A DNA stretch of 64,000 nucleotides, taken from NCBI GenBank assembly GCA_020633055.1, contig JACKEJ010000012.1, positions 248,001 through 312,000 on the forward strand. The letters run 5' to 3'. Made by a program: the position numbers and the translations under genes. Below, piece after piece: positions 52,402 to 62,515 of this stretch. This DNA is from Sandaracinaceae bacterium (GTDB lineage: Bacteria > Myxococcota_A > Polyangia > Polyangiales > Houyiibacteriaceae). How positions within the stretch are numbered: the first letter of the stretch is position 1; each line of letters opens with the position of its first letter. Under the pieces are notes generated by a model, which ran no database searches, had not been told where the DNA came from, and was given only the letters and a program-made list of their open reading frames with translations.

Positions 52402-52878
52402 ATGCAGCGCTCCATCGAGGTCGACACCACGCGCTTGCCGTTCGTGCTGACGACCGTTCGAGGCGGGATGCGGGCGGAGGACGTGGAGGAGATGCAGCGG
52501 CGCTTCGAGGCGTTGTTCGCGGCGCGTCGTCCATTCGTCACCATCACCGACGCGCGCGCGCTGACCCGGGTCCCGGCCGCCCCGCTGCGTCGGGCCATCG
52601 CGGATTGGAACCTCCGCTACCGTGCCGAGACGGCCACCTACAACGTGGCCGCGGTGGCCATCCTGGACTCCGTGCTCGGCCGCGCCGCCCTGCGGACCAT
52701 CCACTGGATCGCGCCGCACCCGTCGCCGTATCTCGTGGTCGCGTCGCCCGCGGAGGCCGTCGCCGTGGCGTTCGAGCACCTGGAGGGCGCCGGCGTCCGC
52801 CTGTCGCCGGACGTGCACCTGGAAGAGCTCATGCGCGCCTTGCATGGCACAGCGGCCGAGCGCGCGGGCGTAGGCTGA
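52402..52878 (+). CDS. Small STAS-like protein
   Basis: The product is 158 residues from the ATG at 52402. It resembles the protein at 50551-50952 in length and pattern: FVLTTVRGGMRAEDVEEMQR, RFEALFAARRPFVTITDARA, then AAVAILDSVLGRAALRTIHW. The STAS-like or SpoIIAA-like fold is a guess from pattern. It lies between the HD gene (61 nt) and the NtrC-type regulator (50 nt) on the same strand. Confidence 0.6.
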   Translation: MQRSIEVDTTRLPFVLTTVRGGMRAEDVEEMQRRFEALFAARRPFVTITDARALTRVPAAPLRRAIADWNLRYRAETATYNVAAVAILDSVLGRAALRTIHWIAPHPSPYLVVASPAEAVAVAFEHLEGAGVRLSPDVHLEELMRALHGTAAERAGVG

Positions 52879-52928
52879 GCACATCTTCGGTTGTCATCGA
52901 GGTTGCGGGGGCCGATACTCGCGACGGA

Positions 52929-54278
<1,350 letters not shown>

Positions 54279-54333
54279 CTCGGGGGACGACGCCAACTCG
54301 GGGCTGCAATTTCCCCTCGGGTCGTCCTGTAGT

Positions 54334-54363
54334 TTGAGCCGCGGGCTTGCTTCGCGTTACGCT
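54334..54363 (+). promoter_or_regulatory. Promoter, probably leaderless, of the MshEN protein gene
   Basis: TTGAGC (54334-54339) and TACGCT (54358-54363) are 18 bp apart; the -10 ends 5 nt before the ATG at 54369, so the message would begin at or near the start codon. Confidence 0.45.
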
Positions 54364-54368
54364 GCGGC

Positions 54369-55775
54369 ATGTCCGACAGGGTGCGAATCGGCGATCTCCT
54401 CGTGGCCGCCAAGCTGGTCACGCAGGAACAGGTGCAAGAGGCGCTCGTGGCCCAGCGCGAGTCCGGTCGACGTCTGGGCGAAGAGCTCGTGGCGAAGGGC
54501 TTCGTCACGGAGTTTCAGCTCACCCAGATCCTGTCCAACCAGCTGTCCATCCCGTGGGTCAGCCTGCAGCGCATCGAGTTCACGCGGGAGCTGCTGAACA
54601 TGGTCCCCGCCGAGGTGGCCAACCGGCTCTGCGTCATCCCCATCTACATGCGCCGTGTGCGCGCGGCCGAGACGCTCTACGTCGCGATGGACGATCCCAC
54701 TAACGAGCACGCGCTCGAGGAGCTCGTTGCGACGACGGGGTTGCCCGTCAAGGCGATGGTCTCGTCTCCGTCCGAGATCCGACACGCCATCCGCGTCTAC
54801 TATCTGGCGGGCGCGCCACAGGTCCACCCCCCCGAGCGCCGCGCGTCTCGTCACCCGGACCCGGACCCCGTCGCCCCCGAGCCCGTCGCCATCCCCAAGG
54901 CGCCGCCCACGGGGCTAGGCGACACCAGCGTCCCGGCCAGCGCCGACGAGTGGGACAAAGGGTCGCCCCCACCGCCGAGCGCTGCTTCGCCAGCGCGTCC
55001 TCCGGCCGCACCACCAGCGGCCCTCAAGCCAGCCGCGCCTGCTGCCGCGCCTGCCACTGGGCCTGTCACCGCGCCGCCTGCTGCCCCAGCCGCCGCATCT
55101 GCTGCCTCGGCTGCCGCTGCCCCTGCGGCTGCCGCGCCTCCAGCCCACCCAGCGACTCCCTCTGGCGCCCCCGCGTCGGCGACTGGAGGAGCGGGGGCGC
55201 AAGCCAGCCCTGCGCCGGTTGCGGCTACGGCCGCGGTTGGCGCCGCCGCGTCCGCCCCCGCAGCGCCGCCTGCCGCCGCGCCCAGCGGAGCAGCGTCCTC
55301 CGCGTCGGCGGGCGTCGGGCCTGTGACTCCAGCTGGATCCAACGGTGGAACGGCGCGCCCGGCGTCAGCCGGATCCCCGAACCCCGGCGCGGCGGTGTCC
55401 GTGCTGATCGATGCGGTCTCGAAGCCGCCGGTCACGCGCGTCGAGGATCCGCCCGCCGCGCCAGCCTCTACCGAAGAGGGTGTGGAGGCGGCCGGTGTGC
55501 GCATGGTCACCCTCACCCTACTGGACGGGACCACGGTCCGGCTCCCGGCACCCGGGTCCAAGCGTCAGGCCGCGGAGCAGGCCACCGAGGGCGGGCTCAC
55601 GGCGAGCGACCTCGTCTCGGCCCTCATCGCGCGCGCCCAGGGCGCCGATGTCAGCGACGTCCTCCCGGACAAGCAGTGGGAGATCCTGTTCGCGTCCCTG
55701 CTCACGCTCCTCATCCGTAAGGGCCTCCTGGCGGACTGGGAGTTCGTGGAGGAGTGGAAGAAGCGTCAGGGCTGA
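54369..55775 (+). CDS. Stand-alone MshEN (GspE N-terminal) domain protein with Ala/Pro linker
   Basis: The product is 468 residues. Residues 1-140 form the type II secretion ATPase N-terminal/MshEN domain, which in other proteins binds c-di-GMP: RIGDLLVAAKLVTQEQVQEA, LGEELVAKGFVTEFQLTQIL, SNQLSIPWVSLQRIEF. The ATPase domain that normally follows is absent. Residues about 160-360 are a low-complexity Ala/Pro linker. The last 90 residues contain a short domain (TLTLLDGTTVRLP, then LTASDLVSALIARAQGADVS, LLIRKGLLADWEFVEEW). It could be a c-di-GMP receptor adaptor (inference). The 3' end overlaps the convergent gene by 10 bp. Confidence 0.85.
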   Translation: MSDRVRIGDLLVAAKLVTQEQVQEALVAQRESGRRLGEELVAKGFVTEFQLTQILSNQLSIPWVSLQRIEFTRELLNMVPAEVANRLCVIPIYMRRVRAAETLYVAMDDPTNEHALEELVATTGLPVKAMVSSPSEIRHAIRVYYLAGAPQVHPPERRASRHPDPDPVAPEPVAIPKAPPTGLGDTSVPASADEWDKGSPPPPSAASPARPPAAPPAALKPAAPAAAPATGPVTAPPAAPAAASAASAAAAPAAAAPPAHPATPSGAPASATGGAGAQASPAPVAATAAVGAAASAPAAPPAAAPSGAASSASAGVGPVTPAGSNGGTARPASAGSPNPGAAVSVLIDAVSKPPVTRVEDPPAAPASTEEGVEAAGVRMVTLTLLDGTTVRLPAPGSKRQAAEQATEGGLTASDLVSALIARAQGADVSDVLPDKQWEILFASLLTLLIRKGLLADWEFVEEWKKRQG

Positions 55776-56041
55776 GGCCGAGGCTCGTCGGCCTCTCGCT
55801 CCAGCCGTTCTCGTTCCAGCCGCTCCCGCGCGCTCTCCTCGACGCTGCGCTGCACCTCGTCGCCCACTCGCCTCCCCGCCTCCTCCACCTCACGGCCCAG
55901 GTCCTGGGCTTCGTCCGTCTGGGCGATGCGGAGGAAGTGCTGGAAGAGCGTGCGCTCTCCGAGAGGCACGAAGAACACGAACCAGGTCACGGCCGCGAAG
56001 ACCAACAGGGACCAGAAGAACTTCACGCTCTTGACGATCAT
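55766..56041 (-). CDS. Small membrane protein downstream of the regulator
   Basis: The product is 91 residues: a membrane helix (FFWSLLVFAAVTWFVFFVPL, about 8-27) followed by a charged helical tail rich in Arg and Glu (RERLERERLEREADE). The start overlaps the stop of the sigma-54 regulator (ATGA), so it is coupled. No family recognised. Confidence 0.7.
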   Translation of the reverse strand: MIVKSVKFFWSLLVFAAVTWFVFFVPLGERTLFQHFLRIAQTDEAQDLGREVEEAGRRVGDEVQRSVEESARERLERERLEREADEPRPQP

Positions 56042-57501
56042 CACACCTCGTCTTCGCGCCGGATGCCGTACGCGCGCAGCTTCTTGTGCAGGTTGGTGCG
56101 CTCGACCCCCAGCAGCAGCGCGGCGCGGCTGATGTTCCACGCCACCTCCTCGAGCGTGGCGAGGATGTACTGTTTCTCCGCGAACTCGCGGTAGTCCCGG
56201 AGCGACATGCGCTCTTCGCCGTCGAGCGCCGGCGGCAGGGACGAGGGGCGCAGGGTCTCGGCGCTGCTGCGGTCTTCGACGGCGCGCTCGCGGGACAGGC
56301 GTCCCACGTCGGGCACGTCGTCCAGCACGATGCAGTCGCCGCTCAGGATGGCCATGCGCTCGACCACGTTGCGCAGCTCGCGCACATTCCCCGGCCACGA
56401 GCGCTCCGCCAGGGTCTCCAGCACGTCGTCGTCGATGGGCTTCTCTCGGAGCCCGTTCTCCTTGCAAAACTCGCGCAAGAAGGACACCGCCAAGGCGGGG
56501 ATGTCGCCGGGGCGCTCGCGGAGCGCTGGGGTGCGCAGGGGCACCACGTTCAGCCGGAAGTAGAGATCCTCGCGGAACCGCCCCTCGGCCACGTCGGCTT
56601 CCAGGTCGCGGTTGGTGGCGGCCACGATGCGCACATCCACGGCGATGCTGCGCTCGGAGCCCACGCGGGTGATCTCGCCGCTCTGGAGCGCGCGCAGCAC
56701 CTTTGCTTGCGCGCTCGCGCTCATGTCGCCGATCTCGTCCAGGAACAGCGTGCCCCCGTGCGCGAGCTCGAACACCCCCTTCTTGCGTCCGGCCGCCCCC
56801 GTGAACGCCCCCCGCTCGTAGCCGAACAGCTCGCTCTCGATCAGCTCGGCCGGGATGGCCGCGCAGTTGACCTTCACGAACGCGTCCTTGCTGCGCTGGC
56901 TGAGTCGATGGACCGCCCGCGCCACCAGCTCTTTGCCGGTCCCGCTCTCGCCCGTGATGAGCACACGTCCGTTCGTGGGCGCGACCTTCTCCACCTGCGC
57001 GAAGAGCTGTCGCATGACGGGGCTCTCCCCGATCATCTCGTAGCGGTGCTGCACCTGGCCACGCAGCCGCTCCACCTCGCGCTCCAGCTGCCACGTCTTG
57101 AGGGCGTTGCGCACGCTGACCAGCACGCGCTCGCGGTCGAGCGGCTTCTCGAAGAAGTCCGTCGCGCCCAGCTGCACCGCTTGCACCGCCTCCGCCACCG
57201 AGGCGTGCCCGGACACCATCACCACGGGCAGCCGACGCGACTCGGGGCGCGCGCGGATCTTCTCGAGGGCCTCGATGCCGCTCATCTTGGGCAGACGGAT
57301 GTCGAGGATGACCAAGTCCACCTCTTGCTCGTCCAGGGCGGCCAGCGCGGCCTCCGCGCTCTCGGCCTCGCACACGTCGAAGCCGGCGCCCTCGAGGACC
57401 ATCCGCAGGGTTCGGCGGATGTTGCGCTCGTCGTCGACGACCAGGATGGTGGTCTTCGCCGCCGTGGTGGCCGGCGCGGCCGTGGAGGGGGCGGCGCTCA
57501 T
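56041..57501 (-). CDS. NtrC-family sigma-54 response regulator (second)
   Basis: The product is 486 residues. A Thr/Ala-rich 15-residue lead precedes the receiver (D67 in VILDIRLPKMSG, K in FFEKPLDRERV). The AAA+ domain has GESGTGKELVAR, RGAFTGAAGRKKGVFELAHG and FREDLYFRLNVVPLRTPALR, and the Fis-type HTH ends the protein (AWNISRAALLLGVERTNLHK). The layout resembles NtrX/AlgB-type activators. It is coupled at the 5' end to the ApbE-like gene (ATGA) and at the 3' end to the small membrane protein (ATGA). No histidine kinase gene is adjacent. Confidence 0.95.
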   Translation of the reverse strand: MSAAPSTAAPATTAAKTTILVVDDERNIRRTLRMVLEGAGFDVCEAESAEAALAALDEQEVDLVILDIRLPKMSGIEALEKIRARPESRRLPVVMVSGHASVAEAVQAVQLGATDFFEKPLDRERVLVSVRNALKTWQLEREVERLRGQVQHRYEMIGESPVMRQLFAQVEKVAPTNGRVLITGESGTGKELVARAVHRLSQRSKDAFVKVNCAAIPAELIESELFGYERGAFTGAAGRKKGVFELAHGGTLFLDEIGDMSASAQAKVLRALQSGEITRVGSERSIAVDVRIVAATNRDLEADVAEGRFREDLYFRLNVVPLRTPALRERPGDIPALAVSFLREFCKENGLREKPIDDDVLETLAERSWPGNVRELRNVVERMAILSGDCIVLDDVPDVGRLSRERAVEDRSSAETLRPSSLPPALDGEERMSLRDYREFAEKQYILATLEEVAWNISRAALLLGVERTNLHKKLRAYGIRREDEV

Positions 57502-58667
57502 GGGGTGCACTCCGGCAGCAGCTGGTCGCGCAGCTCGACGTTGAGCCGCAGGCGCGCCTCGGTCCCGGGCGTGGTGTGTACGCGGCACTGGCTGTCCACG
57601 ATGACGGCCTCCGCGCGGTAGTCGATGGTGCGCAGCATCTCGAGCGCGCGCTCGGCGCCCAGGGCGAACACCGCCGTGCTGAGCGCGTCCGCATACAGCC
57701 CGGCGGGCGCCAGCAGCGTGACGCTCATGGACTTGTCCACGGGCAGCCCTGTCCGCAGGTCGATGATGTGGTGGTAGCGGCGCCCATCGCGGAAGAACGC
57801 GTGCTCGTAGTCGCCCGACGTGCTGATGCTGACGTCCGTGGCCTCCAGCGCCGCGAAGTAGCTGTTCTGCCCTTGCTGGCGTGGATGCTGGATGCCCACG
57901 CGCCAGTCGCGCGAGCCGCGCTGGCCGTGCACCTGCACCTGACCACCGCCGAAGATCATGTAGTCGTTGATGCCCGCCGCGCGCAGCACCTCGCCCGCCC
58001 GGTCGAGCGCGTAGCCCTTGCCGATGCCGCCGGTGCCGATCGCCATGCCAGCTCTTCGCAGAAAGACGGTGCTGGCCTCCTCGTCGACCACGATGTCCTG
58101 GTAGCGCACCAGGGGCAGCTGGCGCCGCAGGTCCCGCGCGCTCGGGATGCGCTCCTCGTGGGGAGGGAAGCTGTACATGCCTCGCAGGGCCGCCCAGGAG
58201 AGATCGAACGCGCCGTCGCTCCAACGCGATACGTCCAGGCCGGCCTTGACCACCGCCATCACGTCGGGACCCACCACGACGGGCTCGCGCCCCGCCTCAC
58301 GGTTGATGCGCGAGATCTCACTGTCCTCGCGCCACTCGCTGAGGGCGTCCTCCAGCCGTGCGATCTCCGCGAACGCGTCGCGGATGGCGGGCTCCGCGAC
58401 CTCGGGCGTCGACACCACGTTGATACGGAAGATCGTGCCCATCAGCGGGCGGCTCAGGCTGATGTAGCGCTGCCCGTCGTCGGCGGCGGGGGCCTCCGCG
58501 GCAGCGGCCGGGACGACGGGCTCGGCCTCGTTGCCCTCGCCGCCGCACGCGAGCGCGGCGAGCCCGAGCCCGAGCGCGCCCGCCACACGGCTCCGGAGCA
58601 AGGTCTTCGGCCTTTGAGCAGGGCGCGCGTCCCGCCGCCGCCACGTGAGTCTCGAGTCGTTGGACAC
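57498..58667 (-). CDS. ApbE-family FAD:protein FMN transferase, lipoprotein
   Basis: The product is 389 residues from a GTG. The N-terminus has a basic region then LGLGLAALACGG, a lipobox. The ApbE domain starts at SRPLMGTIFRINVV and has ALSEWREDSEISRINREAG, GAFDLSWAALRGMYSF, IGTGGIGKGYALDRAGEVL and VSISTSGDYEHAFF. ApbE covalently attaches FMN to Thr or Ser in target proteins such as NqrB/C and RnfG in the envelope. No Nqr or Rnf gene is nearby, so the target is unknown. It is the first gene of an operon with the regulator. Confidence 0.92.
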   Translation of the reverse strand: MSNDSRLTWRRRDARPAQRPKTLLRSRVAGALGLGLAALACGGEGNEAEPVVPAAAAEAPAADDGQRYISLSRPLMGTIFRINVVSTPEVAEPAIRDAFAEIARLEDALSEWREDSEISRINREAGREPVVVGPDVMAVVKAGLDVSRWSDGAFDLSWAALRGMYSFPPHEERIPSARDLRRQLPLVRYQDIVVDEEASTVFLRRAGMAIGTGGIGKGYALDRAGEVLRAAGINDYMIFGGGQVQVHGQRGSRDWRVGIQHPRQQGQNSYFAALEATDVSISTSGDYEHAFFRDGRRYHHIIDLRTGLPVDKSMSVTLLAPAGLYADALSTAVFALGAERALEMLRTIDYRAEAVIVDSQCRVHTTPGTEARLRLNVELRDQLLPECTP

Positions 58668-58764
58668 GCCGTAGCCTCGCGTCCCGAGGGCCCACGCGCA
58701 AGTTCCCGCTGCGCGCGAGAGCTGGGGCTTCCGGCGCCCCCGAGTCGTGCTCTATGGTGGCGCC

Positions 58765-59295
58765 ATGGACGCGCTCGAGAGCTTCACCGCCACCATCGTC
58801 AGAAACCTCGCGAAGAACGGCTTCCCGTCCCGCAAGGTCGCGCTACCCCTCGAGCGGCTCTACGAGTCCGCGGATCAGAAGGGGCTCAGCTTCAACAGGG
58901 TACTGGAGCGGCTCGCGGCGGAGGGCATCACGCACGAGAAGACCCCGGAGCGCGTGGTCTTCTCCACTCCGGAGCTCGACGCCCGCGTGGCCACACCGAC
59001 GCGCGCCGAGTCGGGGGACGCGGGCTCGGGCGCCCCGTCGCCAAACGCCGCGTTCCCGGACCTGGGCCCGCTCGCCGAGGGGCTCGGAGGCCTCGCTGGG
59101 ATGTCCGGGCTCGCCGGGCTCAACGTGGGCGCCCTCGCGGGCATGTCGCAGCAGGAGCTGATGGCGGCCGCGAGCCAGGCCGCGCAGCAGCTCGACCCGG
59201 AGCAGCTCGCCGCCGTGCAGAACATGGTGGGCAGCATGGGCCCCGAGCAGATCGCGGCGCTGATGGCATACGCCAAGAAGCTCGGGCTCGGGTAG
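58765..59295 (+). CDS. Hypothetical protein
   Basis: The product is 176 residues from the ATG at 58765. The first 75 residues form a winged-helix-like or alpha-helical domain (TIVRNLAKNGFPSRKVALPL, ESADQKGLSFNRVLERLAAE). The C-terminal half is Gly/Ala/Leu/Met-rich with GLAGLNVGALAGMSQQELMA and ALMAYAKKLG. I do not recognise a family. TATGGT (58753-58758) ends 6 nt before the ATG with no Shine-Dalgarno. It is divergent from the ApbE operon. Confidence 0.65.
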   Translation: MDALESFTATIVRNLAKNGFPSRKVALPLERLYESADQKGLSFNRVLERLAAEGITHEKTPERVVFSTPELDARVATPTRAESGDAGSGAPSPNAAFPDLGPLAEGLGGLAGMSGLAGLNVGALAGMSQQELMAAASQAAQQLDPEQLAAVQNMVGSMGPEQIAALMAYAKKLGLG

Positions 59296-59366
59296 GCGCC
59301 CGTCGCGGGATGTCGTCTGTGCGCAGGCGTCGCCCTCGCGGCGCTGGGTGCTATCCTCCGCGCACC

Positions 59367-60155
59367 ATGCGCGCCCGGCCCCGTGACTCCCGCCGCTTCG
59401 TCACCTGCGCGCTCGCGTTGGCGAGCTTGTCGGCGTCGCTGGTCACCTTGATCCCAGACGCGCGGGGCATCGGCGAGACCACCCGCGTGGACGTGCGCGG
59501 GGTGGTCATCGACGGGCAGCGTGAAGAGGACGAACCGCGGCCCAGCGCGCGGCGGCGGATCGCCTGGGAGACGCGCAAGCGCACCAGCATCGAGACTCGC
59601 CTGCGTCCCTCGCGCGCGCGCCTCGACGACCCGTCCATCTTCGAGACCCCGCTGCTCTACCTGGCGGGGGACTCCGGCTTCCCCGACCTCAGCGAGGCGG
59701 AAGTGGTAGGTCTGCGGCGCTTCGTGGACTTTGGCGGGCTGCTCGTGGTGGACGACGCCGACCCCCTGAGCGCGGGGTTCGACGCCAGCGTGAGGCGCAT
59801 GCTCCAACGCGCGTTCCCGACCCGTCCGCTGCGGCCCATCCCGGCGGATCACACCCTCTTTCGCTCGTTTTACCTGCTGCACGGGCCCGCCGGGCGCATC
59901 CACGGCAGGCGTCCGCTGGAAGGTATCGAGCGCGAAGGGCGCATGGGGGTCGTCTACAGCCGCGCAGACATGGGCGGCGCGTGGGCGCGCGACAACCTCG
60001 GCACGTGGCAGCACGCCGTGGAGGGGGGCGAGGTGCAGCGCGAGCTGGCCATCCGACTGGGCGTGAACATCATCATGTACGCGCTCTGCCTGGACTACAA
60101 AGACGACCAGGTGCACGCGCCGTTCATCATGCGACGCCGAGGGAGCGCGCCCTGA
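59367..60155 (+). CDS. DUF4159-like secreted protein
   Basis: The product is 262 residues with a signal peptide (RRFVTCALALASLSASLVTL) and a domain that matches the DUF4159 style: TPLLYLAGDSGFPDLSEAEV, FVDFGGLLVVDDADPLSAGF, LHGPAGRIHGRRPLEGIERE, then LAIRLGVNIIMYAL. Such genes often precede large glutamine-amidotransferase-like/VWA-like membrane proteins, as here. Its stop overlaps the start of the next gene. TATCCT ends 9 nt before the ATG; no Shine-Dalgarno. Confidence 0.7.
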   Translation: MRARPRDSRRFVTCALALASLSASLVTLIPDARGIGETTRVDVRGVVIDGQREEDEPRPSARRRIAWETRKRTSIETRLRPSRARLDDPSIFETPLLYLAGDSGFPDLSEAEVVGLRRFVDFGGLLVVDDADPLSAGFDASVRRMLQRAFPTRPLRPIPADHTLFRSFYLLHGPAGRIHGRRPLEGIEREGRMGVVYSRADMGGAWARDNLGTWQHAVEGGEVQRELAIRLGVNIIMYALCLDYKDDQVHAPFIMRRRGSAP

Positions 60156-62467
60156 CCCTGCCTGCGACGCTCGCTGCGACCTTCGTGTTCGGAATCCCCC
60201 TGGGCGCGCCCGCCGCAGGGCTGCTGCTGCTCGTGTGCGTAGCGCTCGGTTGGCTGGCGCATCGCGAGGCTTCTGCCTTGGCCCCGCCGCGGCGGCGCGC
60301 GTTGCTCGGCGTGCGCGCCATCTCGCTCACGCTCTTGTTCCTGGTCTGCTCGCGGCCGGGCTGCGCCGCCGAGCATCACGAGACCATCGACGGTCGCCTA
60401 CGTGTGCTGTTCGACACCTCGCGCAGCGTCGACCTCGCCCTGGGCGAACCCGCCCGCTCGGCGCAGGCCCGTGCCGTCGTGACCACCTTCCTGGAGCAGT
60501 CCGACGCGTCGCGCGCCCGCTTCTCACGCTTCGGCGCGGAGCTCGCCGAGACCACGCTCACGGAGCTGAGCGATGCGTATCCCGTCGACGAGGAGCGCAC
60601 GCGCCTGGTGGAGAGCCTCCGCCGCGCGGCCGCCGACGACGCGGAGCTCGAGTTGGGGGCCATCGTGGTCGTCTCCGACGGCGCGGACACGGACTTCGAG
60701 GAGCTCCCGCCGGACTTCCAGCTGGACGGAGTGCGGGTGCACGCGGTGGCGCTCGGCGTCGATGAGGACGTGCGCGACGACGCCATCCGCGGCCTGTCGG
60801 TCGACCCCGTCGGCTACCTGCGTCAACCCCTCCGCGTGCGTGTCCGCGTGGCCACGACGCTCGACGAGCCACGCCGCCTGCCCCTGCGTCTCTTCCATGG
60901 AGACGAGCTGGTGCGCGAGCAGGTGGTCAGTGTGCCCGCCTCGGGCGAAGTGAGCGTGTCCCTCACGCTGACTCCTCAGCACCTCGGGCGTGCCCTCTAC
61001 CGGGTGAGCATCCCCGTGGACGTCGACGACGCGGTCCCCGCCAACAACCAGCGCTCGTTCCTGGTGAACGTGCGGCGCGACAAGCTGCGCGTGCTGCTGG
61101 TCACGGGGCAGCCCAGCTGGGACGTGCGCTTCTTGCGCGTGTTCCTCAAGCGCGACCCCGCCATCGATCTCATCTCGTTCTTCATTCTCCGCACGGCGAA
61201 CGACCTGACGATGGCCCCCTCCGAGGAGCTCGCGCTGATCCCGTTCCCGACCGACGAGCTGTTCAGCGAGCACCTCGGCAGCTTCGACGTGATCATCTTC
61301 CAGAACTTCGACTACGCGCCGTACGAGATGGGCGCGTATCTGCCGCGCATCCGCGACTACGTGCTGCGCGGCGGTGCGTTCGCGATGATCGGCGGAGACC
61401 GGGCCTTCGGGCCAGGGGGCTACGCGGGGACGCCCATCGAGACGATTCTGCCCGTGGGGGTGCCACCCGAGTCTCTCCCCGTTTCGCGTTCGCTGGTGGA
61501 GGGGCGCTTTCAGCCACGTGTCGTGACCGCCAACCGACACCACCCGTTGGTCGCGCTGCTGCCCGACGAGCGTGAGAGCCTGCGCTTGTGGGAAGGCCTC
61601 AGCCCCCTCGAGGGCGCCAATCAGGTGACGCGTGTGAGCGCGCTGGGACGCGTGCTGCTCGAGCATCCGCGCGAGCACGCGCTGTCTGGCGGAGCGTTGC
61701 CTGTCTTGGCGGTGGGACGCGCTGGAGAGGGGCGCGTGCTCGCGTTGATGGCAGACACCAGCTGGCGTTGGGGCATGAGCACGGCAGGCGCGTCGGGCGA
61801 CGCGAGCGCCTACGACCGCTTCTGGGATCGCGCCCTGCGCTGGCTGACCAAAGACCCCACGCTGGACCCGGCGCGCGTCGCGACCGACCAAGAGCGCTAC
61901 GCAGCACACGGGCGCGTCCGGGTGCACGGCGAGGCGCGGGACGAGGTGCACGAGCCCTACGCGTCGCGCGAGCTCTCGCTTGCCATCGTGCCCGCGGATG
62001 GCGACGTGCCCGTCGTCACACGGGCCGTCACCACCGACGCGGGCGGCGCGTTCACGGCCGAGCTGACCGCCCCCGAACGACCGGGTGGCTATCGCGTCGT
62101 GGTGGGCGCCCCCGCCGCGCCTGGGTCGACCGGCGCTGCGAGCACGCAAGACGCTGCGACGGGGTCGGCGTCCACTACGCCCGGGCCCGCCGCGCTGGCA
62201 AGCGAGTGGTTCGTCGTGGAGGAGGGCGGCGACGAGCTGGCCGACCCCCGTCCCCGACCCGCTCTCCTGCGAGCGCTCGCCGAGCGGACCGGTGGCCGCT
62301 TCGTTTCCGCCACGGCGCTCCCGCAGCTATCGGACTTCGACACGCGACGCACGCGCTCGCTCGGCATCGCCACGCGCTACCCGTTCGAGTCGTGGCCTGC
62401 GCTGCTCACGCTCGCCGGAGCGCTCATCTTGGAGTGGAGCCTACGGCGCCGGTGGGGCAAGCGTTGA
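60152..62467 (+). CDS. Large membrane protein with glutamine-amidotransferase-like/VWA-like domains, CTG start
   Basis: The product is 771 residues if the CTG at 60152 is used. No ATG, GTG or TTG lies between the upstream stop and the first membrane helix, while GAGGGAG sits 6 nt before this CTG, which overlaps the stop of the DUF4159 gene (CTGA). A GTG at 60185 has no Shine-Dalgarno. Two N-terminal helices and one C-terminal helix (SWPALLTLAGALILEWSLRR) bracket an extracytoplasmic part. Residues about 80-210 look VWA-like (LRVLFDTSRSVDLALGEP, GAIVVVSDGADTDFEELP); the middle has a class-I amidotransferase-like fold (LRVLLVTGQPSWDVRFLRVF, GGAFAMIGGDRAFGPGGYAG). These occur with BatA-type proteins. 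Function unknown. Confidence 0.8.
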   Translation: MTLPATLAATFVFGIPLGAPAAGLLLLVCVALGWLAHREASALAPPRRRALLGVRAISLTLLFLVCSRPGCAAEHHETIDGRLRVLFDTSRSVDLALGEPARSAQARAVVTTFLEQSDASRARFSRFGAELAETTLTELSDAYPVDEERTRLVESLRRAAADDAELELGAIVVVSDGADTDFEELPPDFQLDGVRVHAVALGVDEDVRDDAIRGLSVDPVGYLRQPLRVRVRVATTLDEPRRLPLRLFHGDELVREQVVSVPASGEVSVSLTLTPQHLGRALYRVSIPVDVDDAVPANNQRSFLVNVRRDKLRVLLVTGQPSWDVRFLRVFLKRDPAIDLISFFILRTANDLTMAPSEELALIPFPTDELFSEHLGSFDVIIFQNFDYAPYEMGAYLPRIRDYVLRGGAFAMIGGDRAFGPGGYAGTPIETILPVGVPPESLPVSRSLVEGRFQPRVVTANRHHPLVALLPDERESLRLWEGLSPLEGANQVTRVSALGRVLLEHPREHALSGGALPVLAVGRAGEGRVLALMADTSWRWGMSTAGASGDASAYDRFWDRALRWLTKDPTLDPARVATDQERYAAHGRVRVHGEARDEVHEPYASRELSLAIVPADGDVPVVTRAVTTDAGGAFTAELTAPERPGGYRVVVGAPAAPGSTGAASTQDAATGSASTTPGPAALASEWFVVEEGGDELADPRPRPALLRALAERTGGRFVSATALPQLSDFDTRRTRSLGIATRYPFESWPALLTLAGALILEWSLRRRWGKR

Positions 62468-62515
62468 CCCCGCGCTGGGCCTGACGAACTCCCGTGACCG
62501 GTCGAGCGGCGTTGT

